Origin: CAYNST01 sp964434105
GTDB lineage: Bacteria > Pseudomonadota > Gammaproteobacteria > Pseudomonadales > Cellvibrionaceae
Length of the DNA: 64,000 nucleotides
Direction of reading: 5' to 3'
Assembly: GCA_964434105.1 (NCBI GenBank)
Contig: CAYSTJ010000009.1
Span: forward strand, 1 to 64,000
A model generated the notes under the pieces. It did not search any database. It saw only the letters and a program-made list of their open reading frames with translations, and was not told the origin of the DNA. The translations under genes and the position numbers were made by a program. Below are positions 45,389 through 54,550 of this stretch, piece after piece. The stretch's first letter is position 1. Each line of letters opens with the position of its first letter.

Positions 45389-47389
45389 ATGCCAACCCGT
45401 AAAGAACTCGCCAATACCATTCGCGTCCTCAGTATGGATGCCGTGCAGAAAGCCAACAGTGGCCACCCCGGGGCGCCCATGGGCATGGCAGACATTGCCG
45501 AAGTGTTGTGGAATGATTTCCTGCAGCATAACCCGCAGAACCCCAACTGGCCAGATCGCGACCGATTTGTACTGTCCAATGGTCATGGATCCATGTTGAT
45601 CTACTCACTGCTGCATCTTTCGGGTTACGACCTGCCCATGGAAGAGCTGAGCAACTTCCGGCAGTTGCATTCAAAAACGCCGGGCCACCCCGAGTTTGGC
45701 TATACCCCTGGCGTGGAAACATCCACCGGCCCACTGGGGCAGGGCGTCAGTAACGCGGTCGGCATGGCATTGGCCGAAAAAATACTGGCAGCACAGTTTA
45801 ATCGTCCGGGGCACGAGCTGGTCAATCACTATACCTATTTGTTTTTGGGTGATGGCTGCATGATGGAAGGCATTTCCCACGAAAGCTGTTCTCTGGCCGG
45901 CACCCTCGGCCTCGGCAAGCTGATTGCGTTCTATGACGATAACGGCATTTCCATTGATGGTCACGTCGAAGGCTGGTTTACCGACGATACCCCCAAGCGG
46001 TTTGAAGCCTACGGCTGGCATGTCGTTGCCGATGTCGATGGTCATGATCCCGATGCTATAGCCGCCGCCATCAAATCGGGGCAGGCTGTCACTGACAAAC
46101 CAACACTTATCTGCTGCAAAACCGTTATTGGTTTTGGGTCGCCAAACAAAGCCGGTACTCATGGTGTACACGGGGCCCCGCTGGGCGATGCCGAAGTGGA
46201 GGCCACCCGAAAAGAGCTGGGCTGGACCCATGCGCCGTTTGAAGTGCCGTCAGATATCTATGCCGGCTGGGACGCGAAGGAAGCCGGCGCGGCCCGTCAG
46301 GCAGCCTGGGAGAAAGCGTTCGAAGCATACAGGTCCGAGTTCCCGGAACTTGCTGCTGAATATGAAAGACGGGTAATTCGCGAAGAATTGCCGGCCGATT
46401 TTTCGGCCAGAGCCGAAGCCTTTATCAATGAATGTCAGCAGAAGCAGGAGAAGATCGCTACCCGCAAGGCATCGCAAAACGCCATTGAAGCCTACGCAAA
46501 GCTGCTGCCCGAAATGCTGGGTGGATCTGCCGATCTGGGCGGTTCAAACCTGACCATGTGGTCCGAAGTCAAACCGGTCACGGCGGAGGATGCCAGCGGC
46601 AACTACATATATTACGGTGTCCGCGAGTTCGGCATGAGCGGTATAATGACGGGCATTGCATTGCATGGCGGGTTCGTCCCGTTTGGCGGAACCTTCCTGA
46701 TGTTTATGGAGTACGCACGCAACGCCGTCCGCATGAGCGCCCTGATGGGTGCACATGACATTTTTGTCTACACCCATGATTCCATCGGACAAGGCGAAGA
46801 CGGTCCGACGCACCAGCCTATCGAGCAGTTGGCGACACTGCGTATGACACCGAAGCTGATCACATGGCGGCCGGGCGATGCGACCGAATCCGCCGTTGCC
46901 TGGAAAGAAGCGCTCGAATACAAGGCGGGTCCATCGGCTCTGGTATTCAGTCGGCAGGGCGTGGAGCATGTTGCGCGTACGCCTGAACAGGTGAAGAATA
47001 TCTCCCGTGGCGGCTACGTGCTGACCGATTGCGACGGTACACCGGACGCAATTCTGATTGCTACCGGTTCGGAACTCTCTCTCGCGGTCAATGCAGCCGA
47101 CAGCCTGACCAAAGCGGGGCGCAAGGTTCGCGTTGTGTCCATGCCAAGCACCAGCGTATTCGACTTGCAGGATGCGCAGTACCGGGAGTCGGTGTTGCCA
47201 ATGGCCGTATCGAACCGGGTCGCCATCGAAGCGGCACATGCCGACTACTGGGCAAAATATGTGGGTCTGGATGGTCGCACGATAGGCATGACGACCTTCG
47301 GCGAATCTGCACCGGGCAATGCGTTGATGGACTATTTTGGATTTACCGTAGAAAATGTGGTAAATACCGTTAACGAATTACTGGATTGA
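45389..47389 (+). CDS. tkt: Transketolase
   Basis: Thiamine-diphosphate enzyme of the pentose-phosphate pathway, moving two-carbon units between sugar phosphates. The 666 residues match family length. Visible: the substrate-binding NSGHPGAPMGMADIAEVLW (about 20), the ThDP motif GDGCMMEGISHES (about 156), the pyrimidine domain with YYGVREFGMSGIMTG (about 409), and the THDSIGQGEDGPTHQP stretch (about 470). pgk follows after 61 bases. In many gammaproteobacteria an erythrose-4-phosphate dehydrogenase (epd/gap) gene lies between the two; it is absent here. Confidence 0.97.
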   Translation: MPTRKELANTIRVLSMDAVQKANSGHPGAPMGMADIAEVLWNDFLQHNPQNPNWPDRDRFVLSNGHGSMLIYSLLHLSGYDLPMEELSNFRQLHSKTPGHPEFGYTPGVETSTGPLGQGVSNAVGMALAEKILAAQFNRPGHELVNHYTYLFLGDGCMMEGISHESCSLAGTLGLGKLIAFYDDNGISIDGHVEGWFTDDTPKRFEAYGWHVVADVDGHDPDAIAAAIKSGQAVTDKPTLICCKTVIGFGSPNKAGTHGVHGAPLGDAEVEATRKELGWTHAPFEVPSDIYAGWDAKEAGAARQAAWEKAFEAYRSEFPELAAEYERRVIREELPADFSARAEAFINECQQKQEKIATRKASQNAIEAYAKLLPEMLGGSADLGGSNLTMWSEVKPVTAEDASGNYIYYGVREFGMSGIMTGIALHGGFVPFGGTFLMFMEYARNAVRMSALMGAHDIFVYTHDSIGQGEDGPTHQPIEQLATLRMTPKLITWRPGDATESAVAWKEALEYKAGPSALVFSRQGVEHVARTPEQVKNISRGGYVLTDCDGTPDAILIATGSELSLAVNAADSLTKAGRKVRVVSMPSTSVFDLQDAQYRESVLPMAVSNRVAIEAAHADYWAKYVGLDGRTIGMTTFGESAPGNALMDYFGFTVENVVNTVNELLD

Positions 47390-47401
47390 CCTATCCAATA
47401 C

Positions 47402-47419
47402 GCCGCCCGTCCGGGCGGC
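47402..47419 (+). terminator. GC-rich hairpin between tkt and pgk
   Basis: GCCGCCC-GTCC-GGGCGGC forms a perfect 7-bp stem, starting 12 bases after the tkt stop and followed only by TTCTA. It may be a partial terminator or an mRNA-stabilising element that sets the tkt:pgk ratio. Confidence 0.5.
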
Positions 47420-47450
47420 TTCTACCAATATTCCCGTCTGGAGATTTTCC

Positions 47451-48626
47451 ATGAATGTAAAACTCATGTCTGACATGAATTTAAAAGGCCGCAAGCTATT
47501 GATCCGTGAAGATCTCAATGTACCGGTCAAAGACGGCAAAGTCACCTCGGATGCACGAATCCGGGCCGCGTTGCCCAGTATCCGAATGGCGCTGGACGCC
47601 GGCGCCAAAGTGATCGTCATGTCCCACCTGGGGCGTCCAACTGAAGGTGAATTCGAAGAGAAATATTCATTGCAACCCGTGGCTGATCATCTTGGCGGCC
47701 TGCTCGGTATGGACATTCCCGTCGTGCGCGACTGGAAAAATGGCATTGATGTGGATAGCGATCTGATCCTGCTGGAAAACGTCCGGTTCAATCTGGGAGA
47801 GATGTCGGATGACGAAGGACTGGCCAAGGCCTACGCCAATCTGTGTGATATTTTCGTGATGGACGCCTTCGGCACCGCCCATCGTGCGCAGGCATCTACC
47901 CACGGTGTTGCCCGTTTTGCCCCAGAGGCGTGTGCCGGTCCATTGCTGGCTGATGAACTGAATGCCCTGGAAAAAGCACTTGCCAATCCCGAGCGGCCCA
48001 TGGTGGCACTGGTTGGTGGTGCCAAGGTCTCGTCAAAACTGACAGTCCTCGATGCGCTGTCAAAAATCGCTGACATATTGGTCGTAGGCGGTGGCATCTC
48101 CAATACTTTCGTGGCATCCGCCGGGTACGAAGTGGGTAACTCATTACATGAGAAAGATCTGATTCCGGAAGCGAAGCGACTGCGCGAAGCGACCAAGGTC
48201 GTTTTCGCTGAAGATGTGCGCGTGACCAAGGTGGGTTTTAAGGATTGGCAGCATGATTCACCCACTGAAGTCAAAAACATCGACGAAGTGGCCGCCGACG
48301 AAGAGATTATCGACTACGGACCCAAAACAGCTGCCAAGGTTGCTGAAATACTAAAAGGTGCCAAAACCATTTTGTGGAATGGCCCCTGCGGTGTGTTCGA
48401 ATTTGACGCTTTCGCGAAAGGTACCGAAGCGACCGCCCGAGCAATCGCCGAGAGCAATGCCTTCTCCATTGCCGGTGGAGGCGAAACGCTGGCGGCCATC
48501 GACAAGTTCGGTCTTGCTGACCAGATTTCCTACATTTCGACCGGCGGCGGTGCCTTCCTTGAATATGTAGAAGGCAAACCATTGCCGGCGGTACAGGTTC
48601 TGGAATCACGTGCCAGGGAAGAATGA
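47451..48626 (+). CDS. pgk: Phosphoglycerate kinase
   Basis: Glycolytic/gluconeogenic enzyme interconverting 1,3-bisphosphoglycerate + ADP and 3-phosphoglycerate + ATP. The 391 residues show the signature LLIREDLNVPVKDGKVTSDA at the start, MSHLGRPTEGEFEEKYSL, VMDAFGTAHRAQAS and the nucleotide-binding ILWNGPCGVFEFDAFAKG. The ATG at 47451 has GGAGA six bases upstream. fba, the frequent next gene, is absent; an unrelated hydrolase follows. Confidence 0.97.
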   Translation: MNVKLMSDMNLKGRKLLIREDLNVPVKDGKVTSDARIRAALPSIRMALDAGAKVIVMSHLGRPTEGEFEEKYSLQPVADHLGGLLGMDIPVVRDWKNGIDVDSDLILLENVRFNLGEMSDDEGLAKAYANLCDIFVMDAFGTAHRAQASTHGVARFAPEACAGPLLADELNALEKALANPERPMVALVGGAKVSSKLTVLDALSKIADILVVGGGISNTFVASAGYEVGNSLHEKDLIPEAKRLREATKVVFAEDVRVTKVGFKDWQHDSPTEVKNIDEVAADEEIIDYGPKTAAKVAEILKGAKTILWNGPCGVFEFDAFAKGTEATARAIAESNAFSIAGGGETLAAIDKFGLADQISYISTGGGAFLEYVEGKPLPAVQVLESRAREE

Positions 48627-48694
48627 CCCGTTGGTGGATAAAGAGCGAACAGTAATAAGGTCTTTATTCGCCCACTGGTATTTTGCCAGATGAA

Positions 48695-50236
48695 ATGATT
48701 CGGATATTGTCATTCTGTATCTTCAGTTTGATTATCGTTAGTCCAGTGAAAGCCGGGACGCTCGACTTTGGCCCGGTTACGCGGGCGCTTTGTCAGCAAC
48801 TGAGTCATCCTGAGGCTCCATTGGTTGATTCGCCCGAGTGCGGTGGTAAAAAACGGTTATTCGGCGGCTCGCTGGCCATCGCTTACAAAGGCAAAATAAT
48901 ATACGAAGTGGCCACCGGTGCCGCAACCACGGACGGGTCTGAAGTCGCCGATCGAGGAAGCCTGTTTCGCGTAGCCAGTTTGCATAAACCTATCACGGCG
49001 ATTGGCGTAATGCGGCTGGTGCAGGACGGCCATCTTGACCTGGATTCGCCCGTATTTGGCAATCCGGTTCTGCATGGAGTCGACGGAATAATAGGTGAGG
49101 AGAAAATAGTTCGGGATATCAGTCCCGACTCCGAGATACTAACGATTACCGTCGATCATTTACTGCGCCAGTCGGCGGGCTGGCCGGAAGCTTCCTCATA
49201 TGCACCGTTCGCACTGAGAAAAGCCAAGGACCTGATGCACCCGCGCGGCATTGCGGGCCGGTTTGAAACTCAAAACCGCGCGGACCTGGACACGCTGGTC
49301 CGCTATATGGCTAATCTTTCTCCAGTAGAATCACCTGGGAAAAAGTACCACTACAATAATATGAATTACGTGGTGCTCAATAAAGTAATAGAGGTTGCAT
49401 CGGGGCTCTCCTACGAAGAGTATTTCCGTCAGCATATCTTCGAGCCTCTTGGAATTAGATCGATCAAACCCGCGAAAACATTCCTGGCTGATCGTTACAG
49501 CAATGAGGTGCAGTACATCTGGCCGTCGTTCACAGAGCCCAGTAACCTGCACGAACAATATTGCACAGGTGAAAAGGCGCCGTCTCAGTATGGTCTTTTT
49601 CGTCTCGAAGGCAACTGGGTCGCAACACCGCGGGGGTTGATTTCTCTGTTTGATGCGATTGATCTGGGTGTACGGGAGCGGGCCATACTCGACGATCGAT
49701 CAGTTGACATGATGTTTTCTGTGGAGCGAATTGGCGGTCAGAATGTGGCGCGTGGCTGGAGTAATGTTGACCGGCACAACGCAAATCGCGGCGACTGGTC
49801 ATTTACGGGAGGTAACGCCGGTACGGCCGCCAGATTCGTGAAAACCCGCGACGGCTTTAAAATTGTGTATCTGCGTAACGCCAGTCCCAGTGTACCCGAG
49901 CAGAGCCGACATAATTCAAACCGGGAGAGTCGTGAGTCGCGGGAGGCTTTCGATATTCAGTGGAGCCCGCGCTGGCTTACAGAAACGGTGTTGCGAGAAG
50001 TGAGACAACTAAGCCGGCTGGATCTAGACGCGGCGCGTCCGATTCCGCCGCCGCCTGCGACCAACGAGTGGAAAAACTCATCGTTGAGCATCGCCGATGT
50101 CCAGGCGGGCTGTCAGGCAAAAGCAATCGATCCCTGTTCCGGTGCGGATTGTAGAAACTACCCGGCGACAGCCATTGTCGGCGATCCGCAGAGGGTGAGC
50201 CGGGGGCCTTCAATATTAATGTGCGGCCGGCGTTAA
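48695..50236 (+). CDS. Exported serine hydrolase of the class C beta-lactamase family
   Basis: Periplasmic or secreted serine hydrolase (513 residues) with a signal peptide cut near SPVKAG. The beta-lactamase/esterase signature is complete: S95-L-H-K98 in RVASLHKPITA, the Tyr-x-Asn motif in KYHYNNMNYVVL, and a C-terminal WSFTGGNAGTAARF in place of KTG. Such proteins act as D-Ala-D-Ala peptidases, esterases or lactonases more often than as lactamases. A C-terminal extension of about 100 residues contains paired cysteines (QAGCQAKAIDPCSGADC). A TTG four codons upstream could be the start. The last 21 bases overlap, tail to tail, the nucleotidyltransferase gene. Confidence 0.8.
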   Translation: MIRILSFCIFSLIIVSPVKAGTLDFGPVTRALCQQLSHPEAPLVDSPECGGKKRLFGGSLAIAYKGKIIYEVATGAATTDGSEVADRGSLFRVASLHKPITAIGVMRLVQDGHLDLDSPVFGNPVLHGVDGIIGEEKIVRDISPDSEILTITVDHLLRQSAGWPEASSYAPFALRKAKDLMHPRGIAGRFETQNRADLDTLVRYMANLSPVESPGKKYHYNNMNYVVLNKVIEVASGLSYEEYFRQHIFEPLGIRSIKPAKTFLADRYSNEVQYIWPSFTEPSNLHEQYCTGEKAPSQYGLFRLEGNWVATPRGLISLFDAIDLGVRERAILDDRSVDMMFSVERIGGQNVARGWSNVDRHNANRGDWSFTGGNAGTAARFVKTRDGFKIVYLRNASPSVPEQSRHNSNRESRESREAFDIQWSPRWLTETVLREVRQLSRLDLDAARPIPPPPATNEWKNSSLSIADVQAGCQAKAIDPCSGADCRNYPATAIVGDPQRVSRGPSILMCGRR

Positions 50237-50959
50237 CGCTGACGAAAATGCGTCCAGCTCTTTGGGCGTTCCCAATACATGGACGGCATCCGGGGGAATA
50301 TCCGAAATTGAGACCTTCATGTTATTGCGTATATAGTATTCATACATCGGCGCAATATATTTTTCGCCGTTGACCAGTGACCCGCTATCGGCGAAAAATG
50401 CGGTATAGGCTTCGGAAAATGATTGTGCCGTCGAGAACCAGTACAACCCAATAGAAGCATACGCTGAAATGCGCCGCTTTTCCGATACCTCGACGGCCCA
50501 GCCATCATGGCCTGTCCGGACAAAGCTCCAGTGCTCTCCAGGCATTTGAAAACATGGTATCCACCCATTCGAACCGGCACGAATTCTATCGGGCGTCAGA
50601 TATTCGGGCTGTACATAAGTGTCGATATTGTAAATAAGCAAAGGTTCGTGCATACGCCAGCAATCGCGCGATAACCAGGCGCTTGTTGCCTGTCCGTCTG
50701 ACACTTCGGTCAGTTCGTGAATCACGACATTGAAATAACCGAGCTTTTCACAGGCTGCTTTAACAAAGCCCCCCGAGTCGTTCTCAGCCAGACAAACAAA
50801 GATTAACTGATCGTCGGGCGCGATCATATTTTTCAATGAAAGCATCGACCATTCGAAAAGAGTTCGCCCATGCGTCTCGATTGCATACTTCGGGACGGTA
50901 TAACCCGCCGTGTAAAAGCGGGAGCCTCGACCCGCCATAGTGATTAGGATATTTGCCAT
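50216..50959 (-). CDS. Sugar-nucleotidyltransferase-like protein
   Basis: A 247-residue protein with the nucleotidyltransferase fold (GT-A-like). The N-terminal NTP loop is ILITMAGRGSRFYTAGYTVP with Lys at PKYAIE, and the metal-binding aspartate is in LLIYNIDTYVQPE (about residue 113). Relatives annotated as capsule-synthesis NTP transferases activate a phosphorylated small molecule with CTP, GTP or UTP. It is the last gene of a tightly packed minus-strand operon; the HAD phosphatase gene ends 23 bases upstream. The activated compound is unknown. Confidence 0.75.
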   Translation of the reverse strand: MANILITMAGRGSRFYTAGYTVPKYAIETHGRTLFEWSMLSLKNMIAPDDQLIFVCLAENDSGGFVKAACEKLGYFNVVIHELTEVSDGQATSAWLSRDCWRMHEPLLIYNIDTYVQPEYLTPDRIRAGSNGWIPCFQMPGEHWSFVRTGHDGWAVEVSEKRRISAYASIGLYWFSTAQSFSEAYTAFFADSGSLVNGEKYIAPMYEYYIRNNMKVSISDIPPDAVHVLGTPKELDAFSSALTPAAH

Positions 50960-50982
50960 ACTTCCATCGGTCCTGCTGTGAG

Positions 50983-51378
50983 TTATTTATCGCCCAATAA
51001 CTGGTGGATGTCCTGTTCTGACATATTCAAAAACTCGTCTGGGCGGATCGCCCTGTCGTCCACGTAGAAGCCTTTTCTTCCTGGCCACGGTTTGCCAAAA
51101 AGAATCTCGTCATAGGGTATCTGCCATTTATCGAGCCAGGCCATCAGCAGCGGGGCCGTGAGTTTGTTGATCTTGCCAATATTTCCGCTGTGCGTCTTCA
51201 TGTTGCGTGAGGTGTACAACATAATGGTATAGCCACGGGCCTGATACTCCCGCAGTCGCTCAACCATTGGTGCATAGGGAACCAGATCCTCATACTGCAC
51301 AGGATCTCTTCGAATGGGACAAATAGTCCCATCCACATCGATTATCAACGTCCCCAATCCATCTTCTATACTAGCCAT
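50983..51378 (-). CDS. Small HAD phosphatase of capsule-synthesis type
   Basis: A 131-residue haloacid-dehalogenase-family protein. Motif I is LIIDVDGTICPIRRDP (Asp14, Asp16), motif II the Thr/Ser in IMLYTSRNMKTHSGNIGKIN, and motif IV GFYVDDRAIRPDEF. Very similar small proteins occur in capsule and surface-glycan loci, where they are annotated as capsular biosynthesis proteins or phosphatases. Start codon overlaps the end of the upstream kinase-like gene by eight bases. Together with that kinase and the downstream nucleotidyltransferase it could complete a kinase-phosphatase-nucleotidyl route. Substrate unknown. Confidence 0.8.
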   Translation of the reverse strand: MASIEDGLGTLIIDVDGTICPIRRDPVQYEDLVPYAPMVERLREYQARGYTIMLYTSRNMKTHSGNIGKINKLTAPLLMAWLDKWQIPYDEILFGKPWPGRKGFYVDDRAIRPDEFLNMSEQDIHQLLGDK

Positions 51379-52834
51379 GCTCTACCTTATCAAGTATCTT
51401 GTCAGCCATCAGCAGGAACGCAGTGACTTTATTTGGGTGGTCAATGTGCAATGGGAGCATTGAGAGGAATAACGAAGCCTCTGCGAGCCTTACGACCTTC
51501 CAGTCGTAGTTGTTTGCACTCAGCTTTTTCATGAATATCAGTTTCAGCGCGTCATGTCGGTATTGGTGGAGTCGCAATTCGAACTCGTTATTACCTGTTA
51601 ATCTCAGATCATACAACCCATTGTTTATAAAATCATAATCTCCCAAAATACTGTGAGAAATCTTGCACAAATCGTACATGGGATGTGTCCATATATCCGG
51701 CTCGGTCAGAGCGCCTTTCGGATCAATAAGTTTTAAAAGGTAGCGCTCCTGATCATAGAGTATGTTCGAAAGGCAGGGGTCCCCGTGGCCCACGGACAAG
51801 TGAGTTACATGAAACTGCTTCTCATATTTTGAATAAAGCCGTTTGTAGCGCAGAACCTGTTGGTGTATATCCAGTGCCGGATTGGATACTGCCAACATCT
51901 GGTTCAGCTTTTTGCCTGCTTCAAGCTGAAGAAGTTGTTCCACCCGCGAATCAACCTTGTCCAAAAACAATCGGCGCGATTCCGCCCTGATGGTCTCCGC
52001 AGCGGCTTTGACGCATGGACGCTGGGTGATAAAGAATAAAAGGCGGTCAATAAAAAGCTCAAAAGACTCCGGGCTGAATGCGCCATGTACCCATTGCAGC
52101 GCCGCGTCTGCAAGGTAATAGCGCATCATTTTGTAGCGAGCGCCGGTATCGTCCTGCGAGAAGTCGAATGGCTGAACCAACCAGCTCTGCATTGATTCAG
52201 GAACCAGTCCATGAAACCGAAATTCCGCCAGCATCTTCCGCTTATCGGTGGAGCTTTTCGTATAGAAATAGTTGTCTATCTCAACGCTGTTGAAATGTCT
52301 GGCCTCGGTAGCACCGCGCATATACAGCAGAAAGTCTTTGTTGTTGGCCAGATCCAGCGGTTGAACGCTGGTTACCTTCTCCCCACTGAATCCCGATTCA
52401 TCCCATAAATGTATGGGGGCGGAGGTAAAACGCCCCCAATCGTTAAGGAACTCATGTCCGTTGACGAGAAATGTCAACAACGGCTTATATCGCCTGTCGG
52501 AAAAATTTTCCTCCGCATAGGGTAGGCGTTCAAGTAGCTGTGCCAGTCGTCTGTAATCCGTGATTCCAGCGCGACTGGAGATAATAAAAAGCGACAGCTC
52601 ATCGTCGCTGGATTCGACGCGTTTGCGCAGAAATGACAGGTCCGAGGTATCGCGCAAATGATAAAACTGCTCACGGGCCCACGGTGGCAGATGCTCCTGG
52701 AGGTACTGCTGCAGGCTGCGTCTTCGGTAGATAATCTCGCCGTACCGCCGTTCGCCAACGAAGGAGCGTATCTGCTCATTGGTTCTCTCTCTGTCATCGA
52801 AAATTATGAGCACGGATTTATGTTCGGTCGTCAT
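51371..52834 (-). CDS. Large phosphotransferase with aminoglycoside-kinase-like C-terminal domain
   Basis: A 487-residue cytosolic protein. The C-terminal half has the APH/choline-kinase catalytic pattern: VGHGDPCLSNILYD (catalytic Asp and Asn, about residue 355) and the metal-binding KLIDPKGAL some 18 residues later. The N-terminal 220 or so residues begin MTTEHKSVLIIFDDRERTNE and look like a separate alpha/beta domain that I do not recognise. The ATG at 52834 is used; the frame extends 23 codons further into the neighbouring gene without homology. It starts one base after the stop of the membrane protein gene. The likely role is phosphorylation of a glycan precursor or small molecule. Confidence 0.72.
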   Translation of the reverse strand: MTTEHKSVLIIFDDRERTNEQIRSFVGERRYGEIIYRRRSLQQYLQEHLPPWAREQFYHLRDTSDLSFLRKRVESSDDELSLFIISSRAGITDYRRLAQLLERLPYAEENFSDRRYKPLLTFLVNGHEFLNDWGRFTSAPIHLWDESGFSGEKVTSVQPLDLANNKDFLLYMRGATEARHFNSVEIDNYFYTKSSTDKRKMLAEFRFHGLVPESMQSWLVQPFDFSQDDTGARYKMMRYYLADAALQWVHGAFSPESFELFIDRLLFFITQRPCVKAAAETIRAESRRLFLDKVDSRVEQLLQLEAGKKLNQMLAVSNPALDIHQQVLRYKRLYSKYEKQFHVTHLSVGHGDPCLSNILYDQERYLLKLIDPKGALTEPDIWTHPMYDLCKISHSILGDYDFINNGLYDLRLTGNNEFELRLHQYRHDALKLIFMKKLSANNYDWKVVRLAEASLFLSMLPLHIDHPNKVTAFLLMADKILDKVEHG

Positions 52835-52835
52835 A

Positions 52836-53720
52836 TCATCGATAACCTCGGGTGTGCCGCGTGAAAAAACCGATAGCCAGAAATACTCCGAATACACTCG
52901 CAAGGACTATCAGTACCGCTGTCTGACACAAAAAATACAGTTCGCTGAATTCAACACTCGCGCCCAGGAGGATACTGGAAAGCGCCGTAACAAAATAGGC
53001 GGACAAGTGGGTGATCAGAAAAGTGCCTTCGCCGAGTACCAGAAAAATGACGAGGACCTCGGTCATCCATATCGCAGCAGATAGCGCTATCAATCCCGGC
53101 AACCTGCCCTGGACAGACTGGATAATAGCAAGTTCCAGAAGTCGAAGTGAATGGCTTATTTTAAGTATTCTTAAACCACGTTGGGAATGACTGGACAAAA
53201 CAAGGTACTGGTTGATGAAGATAAATATTTTGGCGACGGAAAAAAAAACAAGAATTGCCAAAGAACCTGCAACAAAAAAGAAAATAAAAAGAAACTTAAG
53301 GGTTGCGGAAACCTCGACATCGGCGATATAGAGGATAAGTATCAGGCTGCACATGACGATAAGGTCGCAGAACCGTTCCACGAGCCAGATGGCGAGCGCC
53401 TTTCTACGCTTTTGGTAAATCATCAAAAAAGACGCCAATCTCAGCACTTCACCCAGTTTGAACGGAATCAGGCTGCTGGGGAACGCTGTTACAGCATGCG
53501 TCGTCGTCAATGGAAGAATTTTGTCGCGTTGATCAAGCGTCAGTACAGCCAGTCGCATCATCCGAAACAGGTGGGATAGCAGATACAGAAACGCCACTGC
53601 CGCGATATATAGCCCGGGGTTGCCTTTAAGTTGGGAGCCCAGTTGTTCTCCATTTATCACGATCCAGGCTGCTGCGAACGCTGCAAGAAGAATCAGATAG
53701 GCACTGCTGGCGAGGTTCAC
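52836..53720 (-). CDS. Flippase-like membrane protein (LPG synthase TM / UPF0104 type)
   Basis: A 294-residue integral membrane protein with about eight membrane segments. It resembles the lysylphosphatidylglycerol-synthase transmembrane domain (AglD/MprF flippase-like): the conserved FPSSLIPFKLGEVLRLASF (about 77-95) and WLVERFCDLIVM are the recognisable family blocks. In glycan loci such proteins are thought to help lipid-linked intermediates cross the membrane. Start codon is GTG and overlaps the glycosyltransferase stop as GTGA. Confidence 0.78.
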   Translation of the reverse strand: MNLASSAYLILLAAFAAAWIVINGEQLGSQLKGNPGLYIAAVAFLYLLSHLFRMMRLAVLTLDQRDKILPLTTTHAVTAFPSSLIPFKLGEVLRLASFLMIYQKRRKALAIWLVERFCDLIVMCSLILILYIADVEVSATLKFLFIFFFVAGSLAILVFFSVAKIFIFINQYLVLSSHSQRGLRILKISHSLRLLELAIIQSVQGRLPGLIALSAAIWMTEVLVIFLVLGEGTFLITHLSAYFVTALSSILLGASVEFSELYFLCQTAVLIVLASVFGVFLAIGFFTRHTRGYR

Positions 53721-54550
53721 TGGGAGACCTTCATTCCAGGCATTTCACCCTGTTGGTACATAATAGTGCCGGTATACCTGTCAAAGGGCTTTGTCCGGGT
53801 GTCTTTTGCAAGAAACCTGTCGCGTCCAAGCGCGTATCCCGCCAGTAGGTAAAGCACTCTTATTGCCTGTCTAAATATCCTGACGTTGGAAACCTGATCT
53901 TCTTCGCGCCAGGAAATTGGAAAATATGAGATCGTTTGACGGCGGTTGTAGCTCCCCAGCAGCATGAGGTAATTAAACGTTAGATCGTCGGGGAACGTCT
54001 TATAGTAAAATGATTCGAACGCTTGTAGGCGATACATATTGAGTCCCGAACCCAGATCTTTGACTGGTTGCATGACGACGATGGAAAATAGCGTATTGTA
54101 TACTCGGTTACCGAACGTCCGGAATCTGGAATAGCCTTTTAGCTGGCTGCCTTTTGCGAATCTGGCTCCGAGCAGGCAGTCGGTGGACAGGTGCGCACCA
54201 CTGGCCAAACACGGAACAATGTCATTTATATCAGCCTGGTCGTCGCCGTGAAGTACGATGACGTGAGTGAATCCATTCTTGATGGCATAGCGTATAGCAG
54301 CTTTGTGGGAGCCCCCAAGCCCGTAGTTGTCGTCATTGCGCCACGCGATAAAATTACAGCGCGTGAACACCGATTTGCCGGCGCCGATGGCCACTTCCAG
54401 CGTTTGATCCGGCGACTGGTTGTCAACCACCATAACGGTATCAACCATTAACTGTATCGCCGGAGAAAATTGCTCCAAGACCCTCACAATTTGCGGCTCG
54501 CAGCGATAGGCCGGTATAAAAACCAGAATTTTACTGTTAGTGACGTTCAA
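53717..54550 (-). CDS. GT2 family glycosyltransferase (GtrB/DPM1-like)
   Basis: Cytosolic glycosyltransferase family 2 protein, 277 residues, of the polyprenyl-phosphate sugar synthase type. Visible: ILVFIPAYRCEPQIVRVLEQ at the start, VMVVDNQSPDQT (first nucleotide-binding Asp), and VIVLHGDDQADI (D-x-D-type metal site), then LLGARFAKGSQL and LGSGLNMYRL. No membrane segments follow, unlike GtrB itself. The start is TTG at 54550 with GAGG seven bases upstream, inside the end of gtrA; the two genes overlap by 14 bases. It probably loads a sugar on undecaprenyl phosphate for the adjacent flippase. Confidence 0.85.
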   Translation of the reverse strand: MNVTNSKILVFIPAYRCEPQIVRVLEQFSPAIQLMVDTVMVVDNQSPDQTLEVAIGAGKSVFTRCNFIAWRNDDNYGLGGSHKAAIRYAIKNGFTHVIVLHGDDQADINDIVPCLASGAHLSTDCLLGARFAKGSQLKGYSRFRTFGNRVYNTLFSIVVMQPVKDLGSGLNMYRLQAFESFYYKTFPDDLTFNYLMLLGSYNRRQTISYFPISWREEDQVSNVRIFRQAIRVLYLLAGYALGRDRFLAKDTRTKPFDRYTGTIMYQQGEMPGMKVSQ

